DNA from: Gammaproteobacteria bacterium
GTDB taxonomy: Bacteria > Pseudomonadota > Gammaproteobacteria > Enterobacterales > Psychrobiaceae
DNA: 7,190 bases
Direction of reading: 5' to 3'
Assembly: GCA_013214885.1 (NCBI GenBank)
Contig: JABSRS010000159.1
Location: 1-7,190 of the forward strand
Below the pieces are notes generated by a model. It saw only the letters and a list, made by a program, of their open reading frames with translations. It was not told the DNA's origin and searched no databases. Both the position numbers and the translations under genes were made by a program. Positions 1 to 6,341 of the stretch are shown piece after piece. Within the stretch, counting starts at the first letter, position 1. Every line of letters begins with the position of its first letter.

Positions 1-16
1 ATAAACGAGATTAGCT

Positions 17-877
17 ATGCGCTTAATAATTATTAGCGGCAGATCAGGATCAGGAAAAACAACAGGTTTACAAGTACTTGAAGATCTCGGTTATTACTGC
101 GTTGATAATTTACCAATGATATTGTTGCCCGCCTTTGTTGAGAACATAAAAGGGATTGAGCAATCGGTCGCGGTGAGCCTAGACGTTAGGAATATCCCAA
201 AAACCAAACAAGAGTTCACCACCTTACTTAATCAGCTTAAAAGCCAAGTACAAATCGAAATTTTCTTTCTTGATGCCCCCAGCACGGTTTTAATCAAGCG
301 TTACAGTGAAACACGGCGCCTCCATCCGCTAACGCAAGATTGCCTGACCCTGTCAGAGGCAGTAAACCAAGAAAAAGCACTACTGCACCAATTAAGTGAG
401 ATTGCAGATATAAAGTTTGATACTGGTGACCTAACTATTTACCAACTTAGTGATTTACTTAAAGAACGGGTACTGGGCAAAAAATCAAATGAGTTAGTGG
501 TAGTCTTTGAGTCTTTCGGCTTTAAATATGGTTTACCACGTGATGTCGACTTCGTGTTCGATGTTCGATTCTTACCAAACCCTCACTGGGAACCCGCGCT
601 TAAACCATTTACTGGCTTAGATCGTCCCGTGATTGAGTTTTTTGAGCAACAGCCAGTTGTGGCTAAATTTCAACAGCATATTGAACAGTTTATTACCACT
701 TGGCTGCCCGAGATTGAACAAAACAATCGCAGTTACTTAACCATTGCTATTGGCTGTACTGGTGGTCAACATCGCTCGGTCTATATCGCTCAACAATTAG
801 CCAAAGCATTTTCCGATAGTAAACATAGTGTTCAGATCCACCATCGAGAATTGACTAGAAATAGCAACAGACCCTAA
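17..877 (+). CDS. rapZ: RapZ, RNase adapter / GlcN6P-sensing P-loop protein
   Basis: Cytoplasmic nucleotide-binding protein of the RapZ/YvcJ family. In E. coli it senses glucosamine-6-phosphate and delivers the sRNA GlmZ to RNase E, controlling glmS and envelope precursor supply. The sequence shows a Walker A loop GRSGSGKTT at residues 8-16, the LEDLGYYCVDNLP block at 21-33, SLDVRN at 54-59, RRLHPL at 100-105, FDVRFLPNPHW at 181-191, and the C-terminal metabolite-binding motif GCTGGQHRSVYIA at 246-258. Length is 286 aa against 284 in E. coli, and the two run colinearly to about residue 270. The tail differs: E. coli ends EKRKP, here the end is TRNSNRP, so the basic RNA-binding cluster is thinned. 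The ATG follows an ACGAG Shine-Dalgarno-like stretch at 5-9. A TAA at 2-4 may end an upstream gene (ptsN would be usual), but the window cannot show this. It probably shares transcription with upstream genes, and mgtE follows directly. Identification is secure; the sRNA role in this organism is inference. Confidence 0.96.
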   Translation: MRLIIISGRSGSGKTTGLQVLEDLGYYCVDNLPMILLPAFVENIKGIEQSVAVSLDVRNIPKTKQEFTTLLNQLKSQVQIEIFFLDAPSTVLIKRYSETRRLHPLTQDCLTLSEAVNQEKALLHQLSEIADIKFDTGDLTIYQLSDLLKERVLGKKSNELVVVFESFGFKYGLPRDVDFVFDVRFLPNPHWEPALKPFTGLDRPVIEFFEQQPVVAKFQQHIEQFITTWLPEIEQNNRSYLTIAIGCTGGQHRSVYIAQQLAKAFSDSKHSVQIHHRELTRNSNRP

Positions 878-895
878 TTTGCTGATGAAATAAAC

Positions 896-930
896 CCAAT
901 GATCAGGTAGAATCAGGTTCTTATCATTGG
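896..930 (+). promoter_or_regulatory. Hairpin with tandem ATCAGGT motifs in the mgtE leader
   Basis: The arms CCAATGAT (896-903) and ATCATTGG (923-930) are perfectly complementary around a 19-nt loop. Overlapping the left arm and loop are two direct copies of ATCAGGT (902-908 and 912-918) with a 10-bp period, about one helical turn. The element fills much of the 78-bp rapZ-mgtE gap and ends 25 bp before the mgtE start. It has no downstream T-run, so it is a poor intrinsic terminator. It could be an operator or an mRNA leader structure. The repeats are seen directly; any regulatory role is inference. The leader is too short for an M-box-type Mg2+ riboswitch. Confidence 0.35.
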
Positions 931-955
931 TCACGCAACTATAAGCGAAGATTAA

Positions 956-2320
956 ATGCCAGAAACAGTTGTCGAACAAAAACGGTCCCAACAACGCTTT
1001 GAACAGGTGCAAAAAGCACTCAATAGCGGAATGTTCGTGCATGTTCGTCAAATGTTAATGGATATGCCAGCTTGTGATACTGCACTTCTTTTAGAATCGA
1101 CCCCCCATAAAAGCCGCCAAATCATTTGGCAATTAGTTGATTCCGATGATCAAGGTGAAATCCTTGAAGAATTATCAGAAGACGTCCAAAAAAGCATCTT
1201 AAAACAGATGCAGGCCCATCAATTAGCTGCTGCGGCAGAAGGGATGGATACTGACGATCTAACCGATGTTTTACGCAGCCTGCCCGACAGTATTTATCAA
1301 AAAGTACTCGCAACGATGGATGCTCAAGATCGCCACCGCGTCGAAGCAGCGATGGCTTACGATGAAGACACCGCTGGCAGTATCATGAACACCGATACAG
1401 TGACCTTACGACCAGATGTTAACCTTGACGTCGTACTGCGTTACTTACGCTTAAAAGGCGAGTTACCCGAAGCCACTGATATGCTGTACGTGGTCAATAA
1501 AGACGACAAGTTACTTGGCGGCGTGCCGCTTTCGACACTCATTACTACTAATCCGAGTATGACTGTCGCGCAAATAATGGATCGGACGATTGAAGCTATT
1601 CCTGCCGATCTCGAAGATACAGAGGTTGCCCAACAGTTCGAACGTCACGATTGGTTGTCTGCCCCCGTCGTTGATGGTGATGGCAAACTGCTTGGTCGTA
1701 TCACCATCGATGATGTGGTTGATATTATCCGTGAAGATGCCGAACACTCGATGATGAGCCTCGCGGGTTTGGATGATGAAGAAGATACCTTTGCCCCAGT
1801 GATACAAAGTACCTACAAACGTTCGGTATGGTTGGGGATTAATTTGCTTACCGCGCTAGCAGCAGTATCGGTGAGTTCGTTATTTGAACCAATCTTGGCC
1901 CAGATGGCAATTTTAGCCATTTTAAACTCAATCGTGCCAAGTATGGGCGGCATTGCTGGCAACCAAACGCTGACCCTGATTATTCGAGGAATGGCCCTAG
2001 GACATATCGGCGATCGTAATAAACGCTGGTTAATCGGTAAAGAGTTTGCCATTGGCGTGCTTAATGGCTTGATTTGGGCGTTACTGCTGTCTGTGGTGGT
2101 TGCGTGGTGGCAACAAGATTTAAAACTCGGAATGGTAATTGCTTTTGCAATGCTGGCCAATATGACGGCAGCTGGTTTGGCTGGTGTTCTGATCCCATTA
2201 ACGTTAAGACGGATGAATATCGATCCCGCCCTCGCCGGTGGTGTGGTGCTAACAACAATCACCGACGTGGTGGGGATATTTGCCTTCTTAGGCACTGCAA
2301 CACTAGTTTATGCCGCTTAA
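956..2320 (+). CDS. mgtE: MgtE-family Mg2+ transporter
   Basis: Inner-membrane Mg2+ channel/transporter of 454 aa, a usual length for the family. Domain order is as expected. A helical cytoplasmic N domain spans about residues 30-135 (LLLESTPHKSRQIIW, LSEDVQKSILKQM). The conserved EDTAGSIMNTD joint is at 137-147. A CBS pair follows at about 141-200 and 202-262 (the second with VVDGDGKLLGRITIDDVVDIIRE), where Mg2+ binding closes the pore in studied homologues. An acidic linker DDEEDTF lies at 273-279. The C-terminal pore domain has about five membrane helices from 290 on. Signature motifs are PSMGGIAGNQTLTLIIRG at 328-345 and DPALAGGVVLTTITDVVG at 423-440; the Asp in TTITD matches the pore Mg2+-site Asp of characterised MgtE. 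The start has only a weak GCGAAG ribosome site at 945-950. No clear promoter lies in the 78-bp gap, so read-through from rapZ is likely. I see no convincing terminator after the stop. Confidence 0.96.
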   Translation: MPETVVEQKRSQQRFEQVQKALNSGMFVHVRQMLMDMPACDTALLLESTPHKSRQIIWQLVDSDDQGEILEELSEDVQKSILKQMQAHQLAAAAEGMDTDDLTDVLRSLPDSIYQKVLATMDAQDRHRVEAAMAYDEDTAGSIMNTDTVTLRPDVNLDVVLRYLRLKGELPEATDMLYVVNKDDKLLGGVPLSTLITTNPSMTVAQIMDRTIEAIPADLEDTEVAQQFERHDWLSAPVVDGDGKLLGRITIDDVVDIIREDAEHSMMSLAGLDDEEDTFAPVIQSTYKRSVWLGINLLTALAAVSVSSLFEPILAQMAILAILNSIVPSMGGIAGNQTLTLIIRGMALGHIGDRNKRWLIGKEFAIGVLNGLIWALLLSVVVAWWQQDLKLGMVIAFAMLANMTAAGLAGVLIPLTLRRMNIDPALAGGVVLTTITDVVGIFAFLGTATLVYAA

Positions 2321-2421
2321 TGTAAACACCCAATAAATCTGCTTTTATCAAGATTGACAATCATTGTTCTGATCACCAATTTTCACTCTAAAATCTCATC
2401 GCAACATCAAAAAACAGCAAT

Positions 2422-2484
2422 CAATACCTAATACCTAATACCTAATACCTAATACCCAATATTCGACACTCGACATCTAATACT
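2422..2484. repeat. Tandem 7-bp repeat array (TAATACC)
   Basis: Nine consecutive 7-bp units stay in one register. They are CAATACC, four exact TAATACC copies (2429-2456), then CAATATT, CGACACT, CGACATC and TAATACT (2478-2484). The central units are identical, while the later ones have drifted with the CGACA core duplicated, so a second sub-repeat is embedded. The array starts about 100 bp after the mgtE stop and ends about 170 bp before the chemoreceptor start. A 7-bp unit is not a multiple of three, and no frame crosses it, so it is not coding. It may be a slippage-prone microsatellite. The repeat is directly visible; its function is unknown. Confidence 0.9.
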
Positions 2485-2546
2485 AAAGTATCAAAATATA
2501 TTAGTTTTAGTACTTTTGTTTTAATTTCGTTCTGTTAAAGTAAGCT

Positions 2547-2580
2547 TCTGATATAGCAGGGATATTTTTTCTATATCTGA
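2547..2580. repeat. Inverted repeat upstream of the chemoreceptor
   Basis: TCTGATATAG (2547-2556) faces CTATATCTGA (2571-2580), giving 9 of 10 paired positions across a 14-nt loop. The inner seven pairs (GATATAG / CTATATC) are perfect. The loop ends in a run of six T, but that run lies inside the repeat, so this is not a classical terminator. It is AT-rich and could be a regulator site or a structured part of the leader. Confidence 0.45.
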
Positions 2581-2585
2581 CCCCA

Positions 2586-2618
2586 GCGTATAACAACTCA
2601 AATTGTAGTGTTATACGC
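2586..2618. repeat. Hairpin 34 bp before the chemoreceptor start
   Basis: GCGTATAAC (2586-2594) and GTTATACGC (2610-2618) are perfect complements. Three more pairs (ACT at 2596-2598 with AGT at 2607-2609) form if A2595 bulges out. The hairpin is followed by ATGTTTTAG, not a strong T-tract. It sits 34 bp before the receptor ATG, so it could be a leader hairpin near the ribosome site, a weak terminator for upstream transcription, or an operator. The structure is seen; the role is inferred. Confidence 0.55.
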
Positions 2619-2652
2619 ATGTTTTAGTAACAAAATACAGTGAAGCATCTTT

Positions 2653-4194
2653 ATGAATAATTTATCCAATAACCGTGAGGTGGTATTTCCACAATCTCAA
2701 CAGCTCGTCTCAATTACTGATCTACGTGGTGTCATTACTTATGTAAATGATGACTTTTCCGACATTTCAGGTTACAGCCATGAAGAACTCATTGGTCAAA
2801 ACCATAATATTGTCCGTCACCCCGATATGCCAGCCGCAGCTTTTGCTGATTTATGGGACAAACTCAAGCAAAACCAACCTTGGCGTGGCATGGTTAAAAA
2901 TCGCTGTAAAGACGGTGGTTTTTATTGGGTAGATGCCTACGTAACACCACTGACAGAGCACGGTGTGATAACGGGTTATCAATCAGTTCGTGCCTGCCCA
3001 ACCAGCCAGCAAAAGCGAGACGCCGAAGCACAATATCAGCGCATCAATACTGGACATAAAATATCCGACTTTGCCGCCAACCAAGGGTTAAAACATACAT
3101 TATCTATTGGCGGTGTAATACTAATTTTATTGGGTCAATATTTAGCCACCTCAAACTGGATCGCCCTATTGGCGCCGATTTTTACAGTTTTAATGATGCT
3201 GGTGATCTATAACGAAGAGCTTTTTAGCCTTCCCATGTACATCAAAAAATTAAAACAGCAAACGGATAGCCCTTCACGGTTTATTTTTGCAGGCAAAGGC
3301 TTAGTCGGCATTATCGATTACCAACAACAGTTATTACAAGCGAGGCTGCGCACAGTATTAGGGCGTACTAATGATTTCGGTGGTAATTTAGTGACGACAG
3401 CAACAGCACTTGAAACCTCTTCCGTTGAAAGCCTTAATGGTTTGCTCATCCAAAATGACAATTTAGAACAACTGGCAACGGCCATCACTCAAATGAGTAG
3501 CTCAATTAGTGAAATCAGTCGCAGCACGGTCGATTCAAAGGAGCATGTAGATAGTGTTAATCAAGAGTGTATCGACGCAATAGCTGTTATCAATCAGACT
3601 GAGATCATTAGCTCGACTTTAGCTATGAATGTCAATAGCGCAGCCAGTTCTGCAACTAAACTAATAAATGATGTTAACGATATTTCAAGTATTATGACTG
3701 AAATTGGCGGCATCGCCGATCAAACAAATTTATTGGCACTTAATGCTGCAATAGAAGCCGCTCGTGCTGGGGAACAAGGTAGAGGCTTTGCCGTTGTAGC
3801 CGATGAAGTAAGAACGTTAGCAAGTCGGACCCAGAGTGCAACAGCGAAAATTCAACATTCGGTAGTGACACTCCAGCAGACGCTTTCATCTTGGCAAGAG
3901 ATGATGCTGGCAAACCAAAATCAAGCACAGCAATGTAGCGATCAAAGTATATTGGCACGTGAGGCAATGGGTAATATTATCAAAATGATGACTAAAGTCA
4001 CAGACACTTCAACCCAGATTGCCGCCACGACTGAGGAGCAAAGCGTGGTTGCAGAACAAATTACTAGTAGCGTGTATACCATTGGTGAAATATCACAAAG
4101 CAACACTGCTTTAGCACAGCAACTTAAAGAAAAGGGTCAAGACGTACAAAGTAATGCATTAAGTATTAACCTGTTAAGTTCAACATTTCAATAA
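2653..4194 (+). CDS. Aer-like PAS-domain methyl-accepting chemotaxis protein
   Basis: Membrane-anchored energy/redox-taxis receptor of 513 aa (E. coli Aer is 506). A cytoplasmic PAS domain at about residues 10-120 closely matches the Aer FAD pocket: [10 protein letters not shown] (32-41), the RHPDMP block (55-60), W77 in PWRGMVKNR, and YWVDAYVTP (91-99). Two adjacent hydrophobic helices (about 148-164 and 168-186) form a membrane hairpin with no large periplasmic domain, as in Aer. The linker 190-240 is only weakly HAMP-like and lacks a DExG motif. The signalling domain follows, with the hairpin-tip motif [34 protein letters not shown] (354-387; positions given, key residues E368, R371 and E374), the region that contacts CheA/CheW. 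No C-terminal NWETF-type CheR/CheB tether is present; the protein ends SSTFQ. A GAAG stretch at 2642-2645 is the likely ribosome site. The gene stands alone with its own leader and is convergent with pmbA. FAD binding is inferred from residue conservation. Confidence 0.92.
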   Translation: MNNLSNNREVVFPQSQQLVSITDLRGVITYVNDDFSDISGYSHEELIGQNHNIVRHPDMPAAAFADLWDKLKQNQPWRGMVKNRCKDGGFYWVDAYVTPLTEHGVITGYQSVRACPTSQQKRDAEAQYQRINTGHKISDFAANQGLKHTLSIGGVILILLGQYLATSNWIALLAPIFTVLMMLVIYNEELFSLPMYIKKLKQQTDSPSRFIFAGKGLVGIIDYQQQLLQARLRTVLGRTNDFGGNLVTTATALETSSVESLNGLLIQNDNLEQLATAITQMSSSISEISRSTVDSKEHVDSVNQECIDAIAVINQTEIISSTLAMNVNSAASSATKLINDVNDISSIMTEIGGIADQTNLLALNAAIEAARAGEQGRGFAVVADEVRTLASRTQSATAKIQHSVVTLQQTLSSWQEMMLANQNQAQQCSDQSILAREAMGNIIKMMTKVTDTSTQIAATTEEQSVVAEQITSSVYTIGEISQSNTALAQQLKEKGQDVQSNALSINLLSSTFQ

Positions 4195-4212
4195 GCTGCA
4201 CAACGGTAGCAT

Positions 4213-4248
4213 AGTAATACCACTACAATAATTTATAGTGGTATTACT
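4213..4248. terminator. Perfect 13-bp hairpin between convergent genes
   Basis: AGTAATACCACTA (4213-4225) and TAGTGGTATTACT (4236-4248) are exact complements around a 10-nt AT loop. The element occupies most of the 56 bp between the chemoreceptor stop and the pmbA stop, the usual place for a shared bidirectional terminator. The stem is AT-rich and neither side has a clear T-run, so intrinsic termination would be weak. It could instead protect 3' ends or prevent antisense pairing. Confidence 0.6.
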
Positions 4249-4250
4249 GA

Positions 4251-5594
4251 TTAATTACCAGCAACCTTCATATTATCTAACAGGATCGAGCCACATAACG
4301 TACTCTTGCGCAGATCAACATCCCCCGCAATCGCGACAATATTGCGGTACATATCTTTTAGATTACCCGCAATGGTAATTTCATGCACTGGATATTGAAT
4401 AATCCCATTTTCAACCCAAAAACCAGCGGCGCCACGCGAGTAATCACCCGTAATAATATTGACCGATGACCCCATCAAGTCAGTGACCAACAAGCCTGTA
4501 CCCATTTGTTTCAGTAAGCTAGCTTGGTCAGGCACGGTATGGTCAATAAGCCAAGTATGAGTGCCACCAGCATGCCCTGTTGGTTTCATATCGAGTTTGC
4601 GACCCGCATAACTGGTGATTAGAAAACTTTTTAGGACGCCAGATTCAATAATATCAAGATCTTGGGTTCTAACCCCTTCATGGTCAAATGGCGTAGATGC
4701 TAACTGACCGATCAGGTGAGGACGTTCAGTAATATTAAGCCAGTCAGGGAATATTTGGGTCTCTAAGCCGTCGAGTAACCACGTGGCTTTGCGATATAAA
4801 CTTCCGCCACTAATGGCACTGACTAAGTGACCAAAAAAGCCCGACGCTAAATCGGCAGCAATCACGATCGGTACCGTCATGGTATTAAGCTTTTGTGCCC
4901 CTAATCGAGCCAACGTTTTATTGGCCGCATTAAGACCAACGAATTGCGGTGTCTCAAGACGGTCGGGATAGCGAGATACGGTATATTCGTAGTCGCGTTC
5001 CATCTCGCCATCTTGCTCACCAATGGTGACACAAGATAAACTGTGACGTGAACTAAGGTAGCCTTCTAGCAAGCCATGGCTATTACCATAAACTCGAACT
5101 CCTTGATGTGAGCTGTAACTGGCACCATCAGAATTGGTAATACGCGCATCGACGGTCAAAGCCGCATCTTCAGCCGCAATAGCCAGATCAATGCCATACT
5201 GGGGATCAAGTGTTCCAGGGTGGAATAGCTCTAGGTCTGGTGGGTTCTTTACCATCAGGTTAGCATCGGCTAAGCCATTAAATAAATCTTCTTCGGTATG
5301 TTTTGCAATGCTAATGGCGGCACTGACCGCACTTTCAATTGCGGCATCACTCAAATCTGAAGTTGAGCTACTGCCCTTGCGGTTTCCGCAATAAACACTA
5401 ATGCCAAGTGCACCGTCATGATTAAATTCAACCGTTTCAACTTCACGCAATCGAGTCGATACGCTAAGTCCCGTCTGTTTGCTCATCGAGACTTCGGCCG
5501 TAGTCGCCCCTTTGCTTTTGGCGATCTCAAGGGCTTTCGCTACCGAGTCTTTTAGACGCGCTAATTCGTTGTTCATGTCGTTATTTTGTGCCAC
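4251..5594 (-). CDS. pmbA: TldE/PmbA, non-catalytic subunit of TldD/TldE protease
   Basis: Cytoplasmic protein of 447 aa (E. coli PmbA is 450), the partner of TldD in a heteromeric zinc protease. In E. coli the pair processes peptides such as microcin B17 and the antitoxin CcdA. Family blocks are clear: SVSTRLREVETVEFNHDGALG (positions 44-64, with conserved R48, E51 and E56), RITNSDGASYSSHQGVRVYGNSHG (151-174), ERDYEYTVSR (199-208), ASTPFDHEGVRT (299-310), STGHAGG-like PTGHAGG (338-344) and the C-terminal GDYSRGAAGFWVENG (383-397). At the place where TldD has HExxxH, this protein reads FGHLVSAISGG (254-264), so it lacks the metal ligands, as expected for TldE. The start is GTG (5592-5594), supported by AAGGGA seven bases upstream. 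An in-frame ATG at codon 7 (5574-5576) has no such site. The gene is transcribed away from yjgA and separately from tldD. Confidence 0.96.
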   Translation of the reverse strand: MAQNNDMNNELARLKDSVAKALEIAKSKGATTAEVSMSKQTGLSVSTRLREVETVEFNHDGALGISVYCGNRKGSSSTSDLSDAAIESAVSAAISIAKHTEEDLFNGLADANLMVKNPPDLELFHPGTLDPQYGIDLAIAAEDAALTVDARITNSDGASYSSHQGVRVYGNSHGLLEGYLSSRHSLSCVTIGEQDGEMERDYEYTVSRYPDRLETPQFVGLNAANKTLARLGAQKLNTMTVPIVIAADLASGFFGHLVSAISGGSLYRKATWLLDGLETQIFPDWLNITERPHLIGQLASTPFDHEGVRTQDLDIIESGVLKSFLITSYAGRKLDMKPTGHAGGTHTWLIDHTVPDQASLLKQMGTGLLVTDLMGSSVNIITGDYSRGAAGFWVENGIIQYPVHEITIAGNLKDMYRNIVAIAGDVDLRKSTLCGSILLDNMKVAGN

Positions 5595-5601
5595 AAGGTG
5601 A

Positions 5602-5607
5602 TCCCTT
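5602..5607 (-). promoter_or_regulatory. Ribosome binding site deciding the pmbA GTG start
   Basis: On the minus strand AAGGGA lies seven bases before the GTG at 5594-5592. The alternative ATG six codons downstream is preceded by an A-rich stretch with no purine-rich Shine-Dalgarno sequence. This favours GTG initiation and the 447-residue product. Confidence 0.7.
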
Positions 5608-5623
5608 CGATTAAGTTATCGTT

Positions 5624-5632
5624 ATCTTAGCA
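5624..5632 (-). promoter_or_regulatory. Possible extended -10 for pmbA
   Basis: Reading the minus strand, TGCTAAGAT matches the extended -10 pattern TGnTAnnAT with two mismatches in the hexamer. It lies about 30 bp before the GTG start, and no good -35 box is visible at the usual spacing. It is a weak candidate only. Confidence 0.25.
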
Positions 5633-5647
5633 TGGCTGGAAAGCATA

Positions 5648-5704
5648 TACCCAAACCACTTGATAATGCAGACTGAAATCCTGCAATTCTAAGTCGCTTG
5701 GGTA
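5648..5704. repeat. 57-bp imperfect palindrome in the pmbA-yjgA divergent region
   Basis: Two 24-nt arms (5648-5671 and 5681-5704) flank a 9-nt loop. When one arm is reverse-complemented, 18 of 24 positions agree. The tips are perfect: TACCCAA (5648-5654) with TTGGGTA (5698-5704), and GCAG (5668-5671) with CTGC (5681-5684). ACTT (5658-5661) pairs with AAGT (5691-5694). From memory, intergenic palindromes with TATACCCAA...TTGGGTA ends recur in Shewanella, Vibrio and related marine genomes, so this looks like a decayed member of a dispersed repeat family. It lies just upstream of the yjgA -10 and about 50 bp before the pmbA start. It has no coding capacity. Confidence 0.65.
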
Positions 5705-5710
5705 AAAGAA

Positions 5711-5719
5711 TGATATAAT
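5711..5719 (+). promoter_or_regulatory. Extended -10 promoter of yjgA/darP
   Basis: TGATATAAT is an exact match to the sigma70 extended -10 consensus TGnTATAAT. It lies 30 bp before the yjgA ATG, which implies a short leader. No good -35 hexamer is seen 16-18 bp upstream, where the right arm of the palindrome lies; extended -10 promoters can work without one. A second TATAAT at 5732-5737 is too close to the start codon to be the main promoter. Confidence 0.6.
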
Positions 5720-5749
5720 ATATTATTACCCTATAATTGACGAGTTACC

Positions 5750-6289
5750 ATGAGCACAAAATCACACAGTACCACTGAGCTAGTAGACGATGATTGGGTC
5801 AGTAAAAGCGAAAGAAAACGTCAGGCCGAAGACATGCAGGTCGTTGCTCGTGCGCTTATGAAACTGTCAGATAATCAGCGTAAGAAAATTCCAATGAGCG
5901 AAGATTTGCAAGACGCGATTATCCTTGCGATCAAAATCCGCAATAAACACGAAGGTTTCCGCCGTCAAATGCAGCTAATCGCCAAGAAGTTGCGTGACAA
6001 TGACATTGATAACATCAGAAAAGGGATGGAGGAGTTCGATCTTCGCCATAAGCGCTCAAACGTTGCGGCATTGAAGTTAGAACTAATACGTGATGCGATG
6101 ATTAATAAAGGTGATGTTGCTATTAACAGCTTTATTGAACAACATCCCGATGCCGATCGTCAAAAAATCCGTCAATTAGTGCGTCAAGCGACTAAAGAAG
6201 CCAAGCTAGAAAAGCCGGCTAAGTCAGCTAAAGAACTGTTTCAGTACATTAGGCAACTAAGCCCGATTAAAACCGCAGATGAGTCGTAG
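5750..6289 (+). CDS. darP: DarP/YjgA, 50S ribosome assembly factor (DUF615)
   Basis: Small basic, highly charged helical protein of 179 aa (E. coli YjgA is 183). In E. coli it associates with late 50S precursors and helps peptidyl-transferase-centre maturation. Conserved blocks are WVSKSERKRQAE (16-27), the IPMSEDLQDAIILA segment (47-60), GFRRQMQLIAKKLR (69-82, rich in Arg/Lys and typical of the family), HPDADRQKIRQLVRQA (132-147) and KSAKELFQYIRQL (158-170). There is no signal peptide or membrane segment. The ATG follows GACGAG (5739-5744) with 5-bp spacing, downstream of an extended -10. The gene is divergent from pmbA, as in E. coli, and convergent with tldD, from which a strong hairpin terminator separates it. 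The family assignment is secure; the ribosomal role is taken from E. coli work. Confidence 0.95.
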   Translation: MSTKSHSTTELVDDDWVSKSERKRQAEDMQVVARALMKLSDNQRKKIPMSEDLQDAIILAIKIRNKHEGFRRQMQLIAKKLRDNDIDNIRKGMEEFDLRHKRSNVAALKLELIRDAMINKGDVAINSFIEQHPDADRQKIRQLVRQATKEAKLEKPAKSAKELFQYIRQLSPIKTADES

Positions 6290-6298
6290 CTAACTGCT

Positions 6299-6327
6299 GT
6301 CCCCTTTGGTTTTACACCAAAGGGGAC
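6299..6327. terminator. Bidirectional terminator between yjgA and tldD
   Basis: GTCCCCTTTGGT (6299-6310) and ACCAAAGGGGAC (6316-6327) form a perfect 12-bp stem with a TTTAC loop. The stem begins 10 bp after the yjgA stop and ends 14 bp before the tldD stop, so it serves two converging transcripts. It is the most stable hairpin in the window. Downstream T-runs are short on both strands. Confidence 0.85.
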
Positions 6328-6341
6328 TTCAACGTTTAGTG

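Larger units (their letters stand above)
2321..2652. other. 332-bp non-coding region between mgtE and the chemoreceptor
   Basis: No credible coding frame, tRNA or GC-rich terminator is visible. The region holds an in-phase heptamer array (2422-2484), a weak AT-rich inverted repeat with arms TACTAAA (2481-2487) and TTTAGTA (2506-2512), and two better inverted repeats (2547-2580 and 2586-2618), each listed separately. A good sigma70 or FliA promoter for the downstream receptor could not be assigned by eye. TTGACA at 2354-2359 has no -10 at proper spacing, and TAAAGTAA at 2536-2543 lacks a GCCGATAA partner 11 bp away. Confidence 0.7.

Noticed and set aside
851..880. TTGACT ... TAATTT as an mgtE promoter
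   Set aside because: The -10 matches the consensus at only three positions and the -35 lies inside the rapZ coding end; not strong enough to call.
797..1051. 84-codon minus-strand frame across the rapZ-mgtE junction
   Set aside because: It overlaps two real genes and the intergenic hairpin, and its product has no family resemblance.
1511..2295. Long open frames on the minus strand under mgtE (1511-1807 and 1813-2295)
   Set aside because: They are antisense to a well-conserved mgtE frame and their translations show no recognisable domain or ribosome site; they are by-products of mgtE codon use.
2354..2359. TTGACA as a -35 box after mgtE
   Set aside because: No TATAAT-like hexamer lies 16-18 bp downstream; the site is also about 290 bp from the next start codon.
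2422..2484. CRISPR array
   Set aside because: The repeat is only 7 bp, with no spacers and no cas genes nearby; it is a simple tandem repeat.
2536..2565. FliA (sigma28) promoter for the chemoreceptor
   Set aside because: TAAAGTAA resembles the -35 element, but the nearest GATA-like -10 is at the wrong spacing and matches poorly.
5134..5394. 86-codon plus-strand frame inside pmbA
   Set aside because: It is fully antisense to conserved pmbA sequence, with no ribosome site or recognisable product.
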